From Prinia subflava (Eukaryota; Chordata; Aves; Passeriformes; Cisticolidae), in NCBI RefSeq assembly GCF_021018805.1, contig NC_086254.1:1847001-1911000 (forward strand): a stretch of DNA of 64,000 nucleotides, read 5' to 3'. Below, piece after piece: positions 1 through 13,512 of the stretch (within the stretch, counting starts at the first letter, position 1; every line of letters starts with the position of its first letter). The translations under genes and the position numbers were made by a program. The notes under the pieces were generated by a model, which was not told the origin of the DNA, made no database searches, and was given only the letters and a program-made list of their open reading frames with translations.

Positions 1-334
1 TCCCTCCAAAAGAGATACAATCATAGAACCATGTTGATTCAAGTCCTTCATTCACTATCTGGGGACAGTTCTTTGTGAACTCAACAGACATTTGTTTGAT
101 TTATCACAAATTCATGAGGGTGTTGAACACCTAACCAGTCCTGGACACGAAGCTGGCACAGCTTGTCTAACTGTGGCCATAAGAGGAATGTGAGACTGTG
201 GGTAAATAAGTCTGTGGTGGCCAAAAAGCAGCAATCACCTGAGAATAGCACAGGGGCGAGAAGCAACACAGTGAGAAGAGAAATATGGCTATTTTATTTG
301 AATTTGAGTATTTGAAGCATGTTAAGGAAGAAAG
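1..334. other. Unique noncoding DNA
   Basis: No gene, RNA or recognisable repeat is visible. All reading frames are broken by frequent stops, and the longest open stretch is about 60 codons with no recognisable domain. Confidence 0.5.
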
Positions 335-530
335 TTTTTACAATGCAATGGAGAAGCTGCCCAGAGAGGTGGTGGCTGCCCCACCCCTGGAAACATTCAA
401 GGTGAATTTGGATAGAGCTCTGAGAGACCTGAGCTAGTTGAAAATGTCCCTGGCCATGGCAGGGGGGTTGGACTGGATAATATCCAAATGTCCTTCCCAA
501 CCAAAACCACGGCATGTTCTATGATTTTAT
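335..530 (+). mobile_element. CR1 LINE, truncated 3' end
   Basis: The segment reads like the terminal part of an avian CR1 retrotransposon in forward orientation. It contains a block reading 'gcccagagaggtggtgg', then 'ccctggaaacattcaaggt', then 'ggttggactggat', then 'ccttcccaacc', and closes with 'ttctatgatttta', a decayed form of the CR1 terminal octamer repeat. No reverse-transcriptase coding sequence precedes it, so it is a typical 5'-truncated dead copy. The family call rests on remembered CR1 3' end features. The subfamily is not assigned, and the 5' boundary is approximate. Confidence 0.85.
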
Positions 531-639
531 TACTGCCTTGCTTAACCAGAAACCAACACATGTTCGAGGACACAACACTGTGCAATCAGCCCTTCACAGA
601 GAGATGGAGGACAGATTTGCATTCAACTAACTGATCAAA

Positions 640-1130
640 TGTTAAGAATTCCTTAATTGCCTTAATAGTTTAATTTTATTTGTCTCTAATCTAATTAGTA
701 ATGAGAAGTGTGCGTGGGGGGAGCTGATTGAAGGGGAGGGGAATGCCTTCATGTCTGCAGTGTAGAAACCTCAGTGCAGGCAGTGCAGGTGTCAACAGAT
801 CCCTGTTTGCTCCTCATTATCCCACTGCCTTGCTGGACTGTCTGTTCTTGGAAACTTCCTTTGAAGGCTTTAATGGCAGCATTCATTTCTGCTGCAGATA
901 AGGTGAGTCCAGCTTCTAATGCGCAGTAATTTAATAGGAGCTCAGGTCTAATTTAATAGATCCTTTATGTCTCTGTCAAAGGCTGTTACCATTGATTGGT
1001 GCAATGGCTCACACGAGGCTGTAAATACATTAATCTCTCGAGAGCCTGCGACAACAACGCCATTCACAGCGTGGGCAGAGCAGAGGGACAAACCCTCACT
1101 GCACAGAGGAGGGACTGGCTGAAAACCCAC
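640..1130. other. Candidate conserved noncoding block (weak)
   Basis: The block is free of recognisable repeats. It carries several homeodomain-type TAAT cores, including 'ctaattagtaatgag' and 'gtctaatttaatag', and it keeps several CpG dinucleotides near 1000-1070. This composition is common in vertebrate developmental enhancers but is not specific to them. No alignment was possible, so conservation is an inference. Confidence 0.2.
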
Positions 1131-1331
1131 ACTAAATGAAGTTGAAAAACTCTGAAAATGAGGGCATTCCCTGATCAGTGAATGCTGCTAAAGCTGGATC
1201 AGGCCTACTGAAGCTCCAGAAGTACCAGGCTGACTCAGGTAATGTTTGCCAACACATTTTGTTCCAGTTTAATTTACAAGCTCTCCCCCTCTTTCAGGAG
1301 CCCAACATGCAGAGGAATGACCAAGTGACAG

Positions 1332-1355
1332 ACAAAGTGACAAAGTGACAAAGTG
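1332..1355. repeat. 8-bp tandem repeat, three copies
   Basis: Three head-to-tail copies of 'acaaagtg' are seen, followed by 'agagag'. This is a short simple repeat with no sign of function. Confidence 0.85.
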
Positions 1356-4300
1356 AGAGAGACCCATCCTGGGGATGAAAGCTGGCTGAGACATCCAGGG
1401 CCAGAACCCCTCCATGCTGCTCTCACAGAGGACATTCCAATGTCCTCAGTATTTATTCACTTTTCTTTTTCCTGTCTACACCTTCTACAACACTTCACAG
1501 CGTGGGAAACACTGCATGGGACTGACTTCCTGCCAGATGCTGAACATCCACAGCCCCAGCTGCTCCAAGAGGCCACCAAAGTGCCCAACCCCTCAGCTGG
1601 GGCTCTGCAACACTCAGCATGGACTTATTTCCTTCTAAACAACTGGTAAATGTACATTAATACAAGGAAGGAGATTCCTTAATGACTGATCCAAAGGCAT
1701 TCTGTGCAGCACAGCGTTGTGTCCCTTTCATTTCAAAGCCAGCCTGTAAGAGAGCTGGGTTAGGAGGCAGAAGGAAAACATCATGGCAGGAATATTGGTG
1801 TATTTTGGATGCAAAGCAGAAGCTTATCTGTTTTACTACTGCAGCACCAGAGAAAATCAATTTTGACACAGAACTGCCACTTTACAAGAAAATAACTATA
1901 CTTTCCAATAACCTAATCTGTGCAAAGCCTACTGAAAATTCCCTAAAGAACCAGTAGTTAAAACCTCCATTAAATCAAAGGGTTTAATATGGGAAGGGAA
2001 GAGAGGATGCAGTTTGACTTGGGAATGTAATGGACTCAGTGGGGAAATAAATATGTTGTTTTATGTGTACAGTTACAGAATTTGAGAACACAGCATTCAT
2101 TTCAAAGGGAATTCTCTTGCTGTGCAACTTATTCCTAAACAGATGTGATTTTTGCTTATTCAAAAACATTTAGGTAACAATTACAGCATAATAAATTATA
2201 ATTGCCATCATCTTCCAGCTATGCTATGACTTCTATGCAAACACAAAGAAAATGCAATTATATAGAACTGTAAATCCTATTTTCAGGTAGCTCAGAGCAC
2301 TGACAGAACACTCATTTGTTTTCCTTAGAATGAACAATACTTTAAAATATCTATCCAAAGGAAAAAGCTTTATCTGTTAGGAGGCCTGGTAAGTTCTGTC
2401 TTACACAGCTCCTGCTCAAAGAGGGGCCCACTCTAAGGAAGTTCATTATCTTTTGGAAGGTGATGGTTTACTCTTAGGTTTTATATTAGGAGTCTGCTTA
2501 AATTAGTTTCTAAGCTGACATATTAACCAAGCAAGGCAGGGCTGCTCTTTGAACGCTGAAGAAAGAGAAAGTAACCAGAAAATGAGTGAAAAGCAGGATT
2601 TTCATGAATGAATAGTTCAGGAGATGACACAAGAACCAAACAGTTCATATAAACATAAATCGTTCTACAGAATTTCAGAGAACTGTAGCTTAGGGGTAGA
2701 ATTCTACAGGATAACTCAAAAATAATCCCTTTTGACTTGCAACTTTTCATTAATTAACCTTCCTACCATTGCTAGATATCACTGAAGTGTTATAGCACTT
2801 GTGTTTGAAATCAATTATAAAACACAACTTCAATTATAAATAATGAAACATTTATAACTGATACCTGTTTGAAGCCTGATTCTGAAAAAAAAAATATACA
2901 TTCTGTATTTATTTAATACAAGAGACTTTTCATGAACAGAATGAGGGGCTGTAAAGTCCCTCAGTCAGTCACAACCCACATCTACATCAGGTGAGATGAA
3001 GTCCCTGCAGTGTGAAATGGAGAAACACCACGACTTGGAAAATCTCTGCTACAAAAACAAAGAAACAATTCCAAGCTCTAGGGAAGGTCCCCATTGGGCT
3101 CTGCTTCTCCCCAAGGTGTGAGAACTCTCCTGAACAAGACAGACTCATACTTGCATCCCAAGGTTTCCAAAGCAATATTTCAGACCAACCTGAATCTCAG
3201 GAAGGAATTTTAAGGCTGTGAAAGGGATGCTGTCAAGTCAAGAGCTATTTTATCAGCATCAGTTTTAGATAAAAATGTTGCTGCTCTCCAAGAAAGAGCA
3301 GCAGGCCAAGGAGGAAGGAGCTACCATCACTGACAAAATCCAGCTGCACTAAAATTTCCCTTTCCACCTCATCTTTCACCACTTCTTTTGTTTCCTTTAG
3401 AAAAATATTTATCCTTAACAAGACACCTGGGTTGCATTTAACTTTCTACTTAGTAAAATGAAAATCAAGTTCACACTCCACTCTCAAGGAGAAGAGAGGG
3501 AGGATGGTGAAATCACACAAAGACCTTGGGAAAGAGTTGAAATTACAGAAGTCAGAGTGAAACAAAACATTTTATATGCGGGGCCACATGCTACTACATC
3601 TAATGCTTTCAAAAACCCATAGGGCAGAATGACTGTCAGAAATTAATTTAAACAGTTGGCTAATTGTGATCCTTCAGAATCATTAGTAACCACTGCATTT
3701 AAAAGGCACAGGATTTAACGGCCTTCTCCATTTCAGAGACAGAGCAGAGGAATCCATTCTCAGGACTGGAGGAGATTTGCAGAGTCTCAAACACACATTA
3801 ACTGCTCTGAACACTAAATAAATCCTGGAGAAATAGGGTTCCTCTGGAATTTCATCAACACCCAGGAGCAGTGGGCACAGCTGTAATATCAGTGAGAGAC
3901 AACAGAATATCAAATTGTAGAACACCATGTTGCAAATATCATATTGCTGTGTCCTGTCTTTGGTGCACACAGGGGTACAGGTCCCCAAAAGTGGCACAGA
4001 ATAGGACACAGCAAGGGCAGAGCCAGGTGCTGTCCCTCCCTGGCCAGGTGGCTGCTCCAGACTCCTTCAGCATTCCCTCTTCAGCCATATTCACAGTTTA
4101 GTGATGGCAGGTGGCAGAAATGTTTGTTCTGGAAACTACAGGAAACAGTTTTTCTGCAAAATTACACATTTAAAGAATTGCAGGATGCATCTTTGATCTG
4201 TTCTTCTGATAAAAGTTAGCAATCACATCAGGAGCTGAAGCAATACCAGGAGACCTTATCTAAAACCACAGTAATATTGCCTGACTTGGAAGCACCAGGA

Positions 4301-4590
4301 AGTTTTTCCTTTCGCTTAAGACGTGGCCCTGGTATTGAGGACTTTAATGCTGCTCTGCGTTTGGAGTTTGTCTCACAACCTCCTCCCTTTTAATGTTCCT
4401 CATTTTGTTCGTCTGCTGCACTTTCTGACGTGTCAGCATCCCTCCTCAGGATCTGCAGAGATTGAAAGGTGTGCCCTGCGGGTTACACTCTCCCTAAATC
4501 ATCCATGATCTATTCTGCTTGGCTTTAACGACTCAGTCTCATTTGCACAATTGCCCTATTAATTTACTCACCATTGATTTACATGACTTT

Positions 4591-4830
4591 TGCTGGAAAT
4601 CCTCCACCAGACCTCTATTTTACATGCTCTCTCAAAAGCTCCCTTCCAGCTTTTTTCTCCCCCATCATGTTCCTTGTCTCATTTCTCTTCCATTTGCCGT
4701 CATTCATCTGTCTCTTATCTTCTTCCTCCCTCTCCCTCCCACTGTTCTGTCTTCCTTCTGTTTCTTCTCTCTTCTCCTCCATTTCCCCCCTCCCTGCAAG
4801 TCTCCCTCCTTGCTCCACAGGAGCTAATAA
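4591..4830. repeat. Pyrimidine-rich low-complexity tract
   Basis: About 240 bases are strongly biased to C and T on the plus strand, with runs such as 'cttcttcctccctctccctc' and 'cttctctcttctcctcc'. Because most codon triplets made of C and T are sense codons, all three plus frames stay open here for about 100 codons. The resulting Ser/Leu/Pro-rich open frames are composition artefacts. Long polypurine-polypyrimidine tracts can adopt triplex structures, but nothing here shows such a use. Confidence 0.8.
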
Positions 4831-7800
4831 ATCTACCAGGAAAGCCCAGAAGCCCCAGAAGATACAGGTGTAAAGGCAAAGGAGCGCAAATAAATCAAGA
4901 TTCCTCGTGAAGAAGAGCAACAGCTGTGACTTCCTCTTGGCGAGTACAAAGACTGATGGGTGACCATCATTATCTATCTTGCCGCACTCTACCTCATCCT
5001 TGCATCTTTTTGTCTTCCTGAGAGGAGCTCAGTCTCTCAGTTCAGATTTTATGGCTACTTTCACCCTCTCAGTAGATCACACGCCCCTGGACTGGTGCCC
5101 TGATCACCAGTTTGACTATGAAAACCAAACCTTTCCTTCTGCACAGACAACAAACTGCTGGGCTTTGACAACAGGCATATAAAAGTGCATATATACATTA
5201 TAAAACACAGACAAATGTCACCACACAACACAGGCCTTTTTCAATCTCATGACTATATGCTCTGTGTGAAAATCAATAAATAAATGCAGTTGTTTCTAAG
5301 CTAAAAGTCCATTCAGTATCTTTCGTTCAAATTTTTGAAAGAAGTAAGGGACTGAAGTGCAGAGGGTTAGACTAAGAGGACTACAAAGATGTACCTGTTC
5401 ATAGTGGGTAAATAAATAACCTAACCTTAATGTCACAGTCTGCAGGGCAAAGCCAACGAGCAGAGAGAGAAGTGTAGGAGGGAGAGGTTCAAATACCAGC
5501 AGACCCCAAAGAGCAGTCGGTGTACACGACATAAATGAGCTGCTCAGCCTGGAAGTCAGGGACAACTGAACAAAGTCTCCAAATGTCCTCAAGAGCCCTG
5601 GCTGTGCCCTCCCAGCAAAGCCCCTGAGCACAGCACTGACCTGTGCACTCAGAGGGTCTCACTGGTGAGTAACACCTGACAAGGACCTGAGGGAGCCCCC
5701 AGGCAGAAGCAAACCCTGCATGTGAGCATAAAATCTGGTTTTATTCTTTGCAGACACACAACCCTCCCTTTAAGAGCATTGAGTGTATCTGCAAAAAATG
5801 CCAACCAGCCACGGTTATCAGTCAGTCATGTTGCTTGCTTGAATGAAAAAAATTCTCCTCCCTATGCAAAAAAGACTTAAAGACTGAGTTGAGAACATTC
5901 TCCACCTCCTAAACCCAAATTAACAGCTGGGCTGTGCAGCTCTGAGCTGGACAAGGCCACAAACTCTCAGCACTTGGTTATTATCTGAAAAATAGCATGG
6001 AACTCCAAAGTAATGACAGACTTCTAGAGATAATACGCTGCAATAATACAGTATGTGAAGTCACCTATTTTATTCTCAACCTAATTTCCATGTAGTTTGC
6101 AATTTTCAGATTTAATAATGCAGTTGAGAAAATACAAATTGCTTGTATCACCCACATGTTTACATTGAACTGTACATAGCATGTAATTACAGTCACTGGT
6201 TACTATGGAGTTACTGAGTTTCTGCACAGTTCTGTGTGTCCTCCTCAGGAAAGTGCCAAAAGAATCTTTCAGTGTGCTGAAGCACAACCCACAGTGATGT
6301 AGAAAAAATAAATAATAATAATGAGGGTCCTCCCTTCAGATCCTTCTGGACAGCATGGGGGGAGCATAAGCAAAACTCCCCATGCAGAAGCATCATCAGC
6401 TTTCCTTGGTCCCCAAAGTCCTACAAAAGAGCACTCTGCAGTTCCTGATTAATGTTCCAGACCTCCACTGAAAGGGATTTTCTATTGCTGTACCTGAGCC
6501 CCTGTCCAAGAAAAGTGATTTTGATTGACTTGTCCTGACCTGAGCTCTTCTGCAGAAATTAAGGTGGCAGCTTGCCAGTTCTCTTGGAAGGACAGTGCTT
6601 GTTTTTTGTTTCTTTTACCACTTTTACAAACACACAGACAAGACTTACATATGGTTGGCTCCTCTCCGATGTCTGAAGGTCTGAAGTTTGAAGGTTAGAG
6701 CTAATCTTAGCTATGGCATTTTGTGCTGAAGTCAGAACACAAGTAGTTTACAAGAAAATCAGCTTTAACAAGTGATCATAGAAACAGAACAGGAAGAAAA
6801 GTAATATTGGTATAAAATAAATGGAACGCTGATCACTGAGAACTGTAAAATCCAACGACAATATGCTGAGTAGAGACAGAACTGCCAAAGCAGTGAAGAT
6901 TAGAGAGGTCTACAAGACAAGAAACCAAGTGGTTATTTCTGATTTTTCCTGAATTGTCAATATGACCTTGGGTTAAGCAATCTGTAGCTTACTGGTGTTA
7001 GAGATTTGAAGGAGGTGCTTGGGATGGTCTGGGCTGTGGTGTGCCTAAGAACCTCAGGGTAATGCCAGCTGTTAGAGAAGGTTTCCTCCACACTAACATC
7101 CAGTATTACAAAATTTCACCAGTTCATTTGGCTGCCCAAATAAACAGGTTTGCAGACTCTTTCCTGGGTCCTGAGCTTATAATGGGGTGCTGAGAGCTAT
7201 CAGAACTGCTGGGGATACTGGAAGATTTCCTCTTCCCCAGGAATGGAACATTGTGTGTGCTGGTCACCCTGAAATCGCCCTCGACAACCAACGCTCAGGT
7301 AACAAAGAATGAACTGCATCCCTCCAGCTCAGCCCTGGGGCTCAGGGGGGACACAGGGAAGCACAGCTCCAGCTGGCTGCAGCCTGAAACCTCCGCCAGA
7401 GTCAGCCCCTCCTGGCCAAACTTCCAATTCCCCCCTGAACTGGAAGAGCAGCACCTGCACCCATGTGACAAACAGAACATGCTCTGGGTACAAGCTGGAG
7501 CCTCCTCCTGCCCAAACTCCAAACTGATCCTGGTGAACACCATGCCAGCACTCCAGTCAATTATAAACCAGCCATTAGTGTGGAGAAACAAGCATCCCTT
7601 CTGCTTTTTAAGGGCAAGGACCACCCACCTGTGCCTGAAACCTCCACACATTGGAACATATGTTATATGAACTATAAATGTCGTGCATTGTTCATCTGCA
7701 AGACACAATTTGCCAGCAGCTCTGAGGTGAAAAGAGAGCTGGAGTTGAAAAAACCCTCTGCTCGGCTTGAGAAGAGCAGGAAAATGAATTTAAGTTTCTC

Positions 7801-9255
7801 CTTTTAATATTCGACTTATTTGACTGAGTGACTTGGTTGTCACCTGCAGAGATTATTTTTCATCTTTGAGGTTTTTATATTTATATGTTTTTATACTTAT
7901 AGATATGTAACACCTAAACCAGTAGGATTCCCATTTCGGTTTCATATTTTTTGGCACTATATGTCCAAACAATGGATGATTTTTGTTAAAAAGATCCTTA
8001 TTGTGTAAAGCAATTTCAGGTGCACACAGCCCTCCTGGGTCTTCCACACAAATGGATTTTACCTGCAGAATATTTTAAGTTAAACAAATTTTGAATGCAG
8101 CAAAATAAATGGAAATCAACACAAACTTCAGCCTTGTGTTAAAGTTGTTACACATGCCTTACAAGACCCTCTTCTTCAACTGATTATAGTTTTGCCCAAC
8201 TTCAAGCCATTTGGGCTGGAATTTTCTGTGCCAGGTGTCTGCCTCAGGCAGAGGAGAATGTGATCATGTAATTAAAGGCTGTTTCATAGTGCGTACACAG
8301 AAGGGGGCAAATTAAGGTTGAAGAGGCAACCTTAATTCTCAATGTCTTAACTTTCACAGGCTTGACTTTGCAACCCCAATAATGTTCTTTTAATGTAGCT
8401 TTCCATCTGCAATATTAACCCAGTGCTCCATTAATTTAGACTCATCCCACCGAGGATGGATGTTTGACTGGACTGGAATAGAGCCCTTCCACCTGCAAGT
8501 CCTGGGTGTAAATACAGCCAGGGGCTGAGGGGTGGGGAGCTGTTACCCCTGGACAGCTGTTTGGGGGTTAAATGGTGTGGACTGGTGATGTGAGACCTTG
8601 CACTGGGACCGTGATTCCAGCAGAGGATCTGAGTGCCCAGCCTGCACTGCCTGGCACTCATGGGGTGCAGCCACAGTTCTACAAAATGTGGTTCCAGGTG
8701 ACTCCCCTGTCAATAAGGGAATGTCCCCTCCCTCCAGGAAGACCCTGGATGGATGGCTGACACCTGCACTCCAAGAACACACGAGGAATGGGGCTGATTT
8801 GGTGAGGCTGTTCACGTACACAACACCAGAGCCTTAATTGCAATCTTCAGAGAGGATGGGAAAAGCCAGCAGTGCCACAATCTGAGCAATGGCTGTGCTT
8901 CCATTAAAAGAAGAACATCCTGGAAATTTGCTCGGTGACACTTGTAGGAAAAATGAATATGGACAACATATGAAAATTTAATTTAGCCCGTCTGGTGCTG
9001 AGAAACATGAAGCACTTGTATAACTACCAAGTGGGATTCTGCAAAAACAAGGACAGTTGTGCCTGAAGGAGGAAAGCTGAAGTGTTTCCTCTACCTCCAG
9101 AGGCTGTGCTGGAGGGCAGAGCTTTAGAACAGAGACCTTGTAGGAGACATTCACTGAAGGAGCTATTGTGGAGCTTCCCCCAAAGCAAACCTCACAAACT
9201 ACAAAGCCCCCTCTGCCCTCCAGTAAAGGAAATTTTAACACTTAAGCAACTAAAT
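4831..9255. other. Unique noncoding DNA
   Basis: No coding, RNA or repeat feature is supported. Two opposed open frames of about 137-139 codons overlap near 7251-7708 on opposite strands. Neither has a recognisable domain and both arise in a locally GC-rich patch. A short AAT-type simple repeat lies near 6307-6320. Confidence 0.5.
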
Positions 9256-9375
9256 CAGAGAATCACAGAATAATTTAGGTTGGATAAGAGCTTTCAAATC
9301 ATCAAGTCAACCATAAACCTGACACTGCCAGGTCCCACCAAACCATCTCCCTAATCTGCAGGAACCCAGCAGCTC
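9256..9375 (-). mobile_element. CR1 LINE 3' end fragment
   Basis: In reverse orientation the sequence starts with the CR1 terminal signature 'gaatcacagaataatttagg', followed by 'ttggataagagc', 'atcatcaagtcaacc' and 'cctgacactgccaggtccc', which match the usual avian CR1 tail read on the minus strand. It fades into unique sequence after roughly 110 bases. It is a short, decayed 3' remnant with an approximate inner boundary. Confidence 0.85.
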
Positions 9376-12300
9376 CCTTTGGGAGCAGAGAGAAGTTCCC
9401 CAGCTGTTCTCAGAGGGGGAGCAGGCTACAGAGAAACCATCAGAGACAACAGAGAAAACAGGAAGGGATCAGGAAGAGGGTAAATGCCTTTTCTGCAGAG
9501 CAAGAGCCAATCTCAGCTTTAGCTCTGCCTCCTCAGTCCTGGTAATTCAAGGCAAGAAAACACAGAGATAAACGGTGTTGTTCAAAACTCCTCTGGCAGC
9601 CATCCCTTTATGACATTCCCCAGGCACAAACCCTCCAAGCCCCCAAGCTCCAACCCCATGGCTGCCACCCCTCAAGATCTGACAACATCACTATTTCCCT
9701 CAGTGACACTGGTACCCAACCCAGGTAACCCAGGCAGCAGAGCCAAAAAGCTTCTTTTCACCCCAACACAAGCTTTTAAAATATTATGAATCACTTAGCT
9801 TTGTTTTGTTTTCCATTTACCTCATTCATGTTCCTTTTGAGAGGCCACATTAATAAATAGTGTGTCCTGATACCGACAGGGCTTCAATCCCATCATTTTC
9901 TGTATTCAGCCTCATATGCCTCCCTTACTACACTACATAAATGATATAAACTTCTCATCAATAACATAAAAAATTCATACTCTGTCTACAATGCAGCTGC
10001 TATCACAGGTTTATGTCAACAATCGTCCTGATTTTTAATAGCATAAATGTTTAAAGAGGCAGCAATTCCTGTAAAGTATCTGCAGGGATATTTAGAGCCG
10101 ACATATGCCAAAACAATCCTGTTCTCATACAGGAGACATTGTTGCTCAGCAGGAAGACAATGTTTATCCTCACAAATGTTTACCCTGCCTCAGTCATTAA
10201 AATGCTCCAAATGGCTGGCAGGGACATCCCAAACCTCCTGGTCACCCCTCTGAGCAGGGAGCTCCTGCCTGTGACAGCTGAGCCCCCCTGCACTGCACAC
10301 CTCTTGCCTGCCTCCAAAATCATCTCTTTGCAAGGCTTGGATCTGCTCTTTGCTATAAACATCCAGACACAGGATGATTTCCAAATGTTTTTACGTTTCA
10401 AAATTCTAATGGACAGCCTGTCCTTTAGTTTTCTTTAAAAACACCTCAACTTAGCTTTCTGAGGGCTTCCTACTTTAATAAAACAATGCAAGCCCTTTCT
10501 TTTAATTTCTTCTACTTGTTGCCAATTGTATAGGGCTTTGAGCTATTAAAAATTAAAAAAAAAAGGTTTGCATACATGCAGCATAAAATATTTATTTTTA
10601 ATCTAAGCAGGATTTCTTTACCTGCTGTGCAGCCACAGCTTCTGTTTAAGGGTTGCTTTATCATCTGTGTGTCAGGCTGAAAGCATTTCTGTCCTGCTCC
10701 TTCACTCTAGCTGTAAAGAGCCTCCTACCAGAGCCCAGCTCACACTCGACTTCCAACTCCTGCTTCCAATTCTCCTCCTGCCTTTTCCCCTCTCACCCGA
10801 AAACCCACAACCTGGAAGTTCTTCACTTGAACAGATGGTTCAGAGAAATCTGGGACACGCTCGTGTGATTGAAAATAGGACTCCTGTAAGCAACATCTCG
10901 TGTGACAATTACGGGAACAGTTGGTCCCAATGGTGACCCAGAAACTGCCCCAGCTCTGCTCCCCTGAGCCCCAGGAGAGCATTCCCAGCCCTTCCCAGTC
11001 CTGCCCTTGGGCAGCCAGGGCTCCCTCTGGGACAGCACATTCCCCCTGCCTTCTGCACGGAGCTGCTCCCACAGCAGGCCAACGCGCCAGCTCCAAAGTG
11101 CCTTTCAAGGTTAAAATTTAAAGTATTAATGGTAAAACCCAATCCCATGCTTTCCATTTGTTTACTACGTGAACAACATCAAATCCTCCCAGACTTTTTC
11201 CCAACCAAAGTACTCCATATCTCAGAAGGTGCACAATCACACCTGCCTGTGTCCAGGTTGGACCCAGACCCTGCTGCAGTTGTCCAGAGAAAGGGAAGCA
11301 GCAATCTGACAAATGCTGAATATTCCCAGCTCCATCCAAAGCAGCACATTCCCATGGTCAGTAAAAAAACAACTTCTAAGACAGGCTTCAGTTGGGATGT
11401 AGAAAGAAATTTTGGGTTAGAATTAATAAAATTTCCTGGCTCAAGGCAGAAGCAAAGTCAGGAAACAGGATTTTGGAAGATGTGCCAGCAGAGTGCACTG
11501 CTCCTGAGCTGTGTTTTGGAAGTGTATCCCATCTTGTACACATGGACACAGCAGCAGGAAGGTGTCTGATGAGCAGAACACAGGAACCAGGCTGGCTGAG
11601 CTTGGTGCTGACTCAGAGGGGTCATGTGGGGGACACACAGGAAGGGGAGATGACTCTGGTGAAGAAATTTCTGGAAGAGGAGAGTTGTGCGTCCATAAGA
11701 ACAGGAATTACAGGACTGGACAGCTCTGAAGATGTGGGCATGGCTGGATGTGGATGGGAAAAGTGGTCCTGTGGCTTAAGGGTCCCTCAGGAGCTGAGAA
11801 GGTGTGTGAGAGAACCTCGGTGGAGGCTTCAGGCTCAGTGGATGGCTGAGACTGTGATCAGCACAAAAATGTCCCTTACAGGAGTTCCTGGGGCCAGGCT
11901 CCACTGTCCCCCACCAACTGCAGCACACGAGGGCTGGTTCATGTGGGGCTTGTTCAGGTGCAGGGCTGGGGGACCAATAACCCAAATTTTCCCTCCCTAG
12001 AGCAGATTTCAAGATTGTGCTAAAAACCGCTGAGAGAACCCTGAAGTTTTCCTTTGCTTTGAACAGGTGCAATGAGATGGTCTTTGCTTAGTACTGAAAC
12101 TGCAGATCCATTATAGCAAAGGTAAATAGGAAGTAGAGAGTCAACATCTCCATTAACAAAACCCAAGCTGCCTCAGTAGCCACCAAACACTGACATCTCA
12201 CAACTATTTTTAAACACTTCGAGACCTTAAAAACCAGGGACACAGAAAAAACACAGCACCATTGTAACAAGCTAATTTTCCTGTCACACAGAGCTTGATT

Positions 12301-13470
12301 CCTGTCAGTGCAACACTCATTTTAGTCTGATTAAGTTGCTGTGATGAACTTCAGAGTTTAGACTGCCCTTGAGCCTCACATCTATCTGATCTTTAATTCT
12401 ACTACCCGCTCATTTCTTGCTAAGCACACAATTCTGAGTCCCACTGGAACAGCCTCGTTCAGGCTCTGCATCAATATGTTCAGTGCTGAATTCATTTCTG
12501 CAGGGAGCCCAGTAAATCTGAACTTTCCAAAATCATTTGGCCCCCATTACTAGTAAGCACTGCTCTTAAATAGGTTGTAACTCCAGCTAATAGGCTCCAT
12601 AATCATAGCTGAATTGAACAAAAGGCTCCAGTATGGGCTGTCATCAGTCATTTTTACTCCCAACCAAATGCACTGCATAGAAGGGAACTTTTTTATACTT
12701 CTGGATGCTGAAACTAAGAAACTCATTACACCTGAATAGAGGTTTTTTCCTTAATAAAAAAAATAAGATGAAAGCTTCCAAGGGTATCCAGAAGTCCAGC
12801 ACGGCACTGATGCAAGACCTGTAACTGGTAACCTTTTCACCTTGCAAAATGGCATCTATCCAGAATATAAGGAGACAGGAAAAACATTAAGATGCAAAGC
12901 CCACATAATGAAAAATTCCAGTGCTGAGAGATACATCTTCTGCTATTCAAAGAGAAGTAACTGAGTGTAACTAAACCTAAGGTAAAGGAGTTAGCGGCAG
13001 CAGTGCTTACATCTTGATCACATTTCCATGAAGACAAGCTTTGTGATATTGTTTCATCTAGTGCAAAAAAAATAGAAGCCACCTTCTAAATCTTATCACC
13101 GAAATTGATAGTGTTTACTTAAAGCTTATTCCAGCTTTGCTGACTTCAACAGATATTGAAGTCTCCAATAAATCTATTTCAACATTTTTTACAACTCTCC
13201 TCTTTCTCAACATACACTCTGGCCTTCCTGATCTATATCAGTGGACAGAAGACCAGATTTTTGTTTATGAATATCTAGAAGTTTCATTGCTGTCTGCTGC
13301 AAAGCCTGGAATAAAAATGAATAGCAAGTAAATAAAGCAGAAAAGGAACTTGATTTATCCCTCTCTCTCCTGCGAGACAGGAGAGCCAGTCCTTGCTGGC
13401 ACCGTATTTTTTACGCACAGAGCGACCTGCTACAAAGGCAATGCAGGAGTGCTGGGCACAGGCAGCTGCT
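9376..13470. other. Unique noncoding DNA
   Basis: No gene is supported. The longest open frame is 202 codons on the plus strand (11392-12000). It has no recognisable domain, lies in a GC-richer patch, and is overlapped by open frames on the other strand. An A-run with flanking AT-rich DNA sits near 10545-10600. No repeat family is recognised. Confidence 0.5.
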
Positions 13471-13477
13471 CCTGCAC

Positions 13478-13512
13478 AGGTGGGCACTGCTGGCACTGCT
13501 GGCACTGCAGCT
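13478..13512. repeat. 9-bp short tandem repeat (about three copies)
   Basis: The unit 'ggcactgct' is repeated head to tail about three times, with the last copy diverging into 'ggcactgca'. A second tiny duplication, 'gctggtggca' twice, follows about 80 bases later near 13588-13608. Together they make the local Gly/Thr/Ala- and Ser/Ala-rich open frames, which are not taken as genes. Confidence 0.7.

Larger units (their letters stand above)
531..4590. other. Unique noncoding DNA, AT-rich in part
   Basis: No gene is supported. The stretch holds short open frames below 110 codons on both strands that have no familiar motif and overlap one another. Between about 640 and 960 several TAAT-core motifs (for example 'ctaattagtaatgag') cluster, which is listed separately as a weak regulatory candidate. 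A small 8-bp tandem repeat lies at 1332-1355. The rest shows nothing I can name. Confidence 0.5.

Noticed and set aside
4519..4920. Four overlapping frames of about 100 codons on both strands
   Set aside because: They result from the C/T-rich composition of the tract, which avoids stop codons.
11392..12000. 202-codon plus-strand open frame
   Set aside because: No recognisable domain, no exon-like context, overlapping frames on the other strand, and a length within reach of chance in a GC-richer patch.
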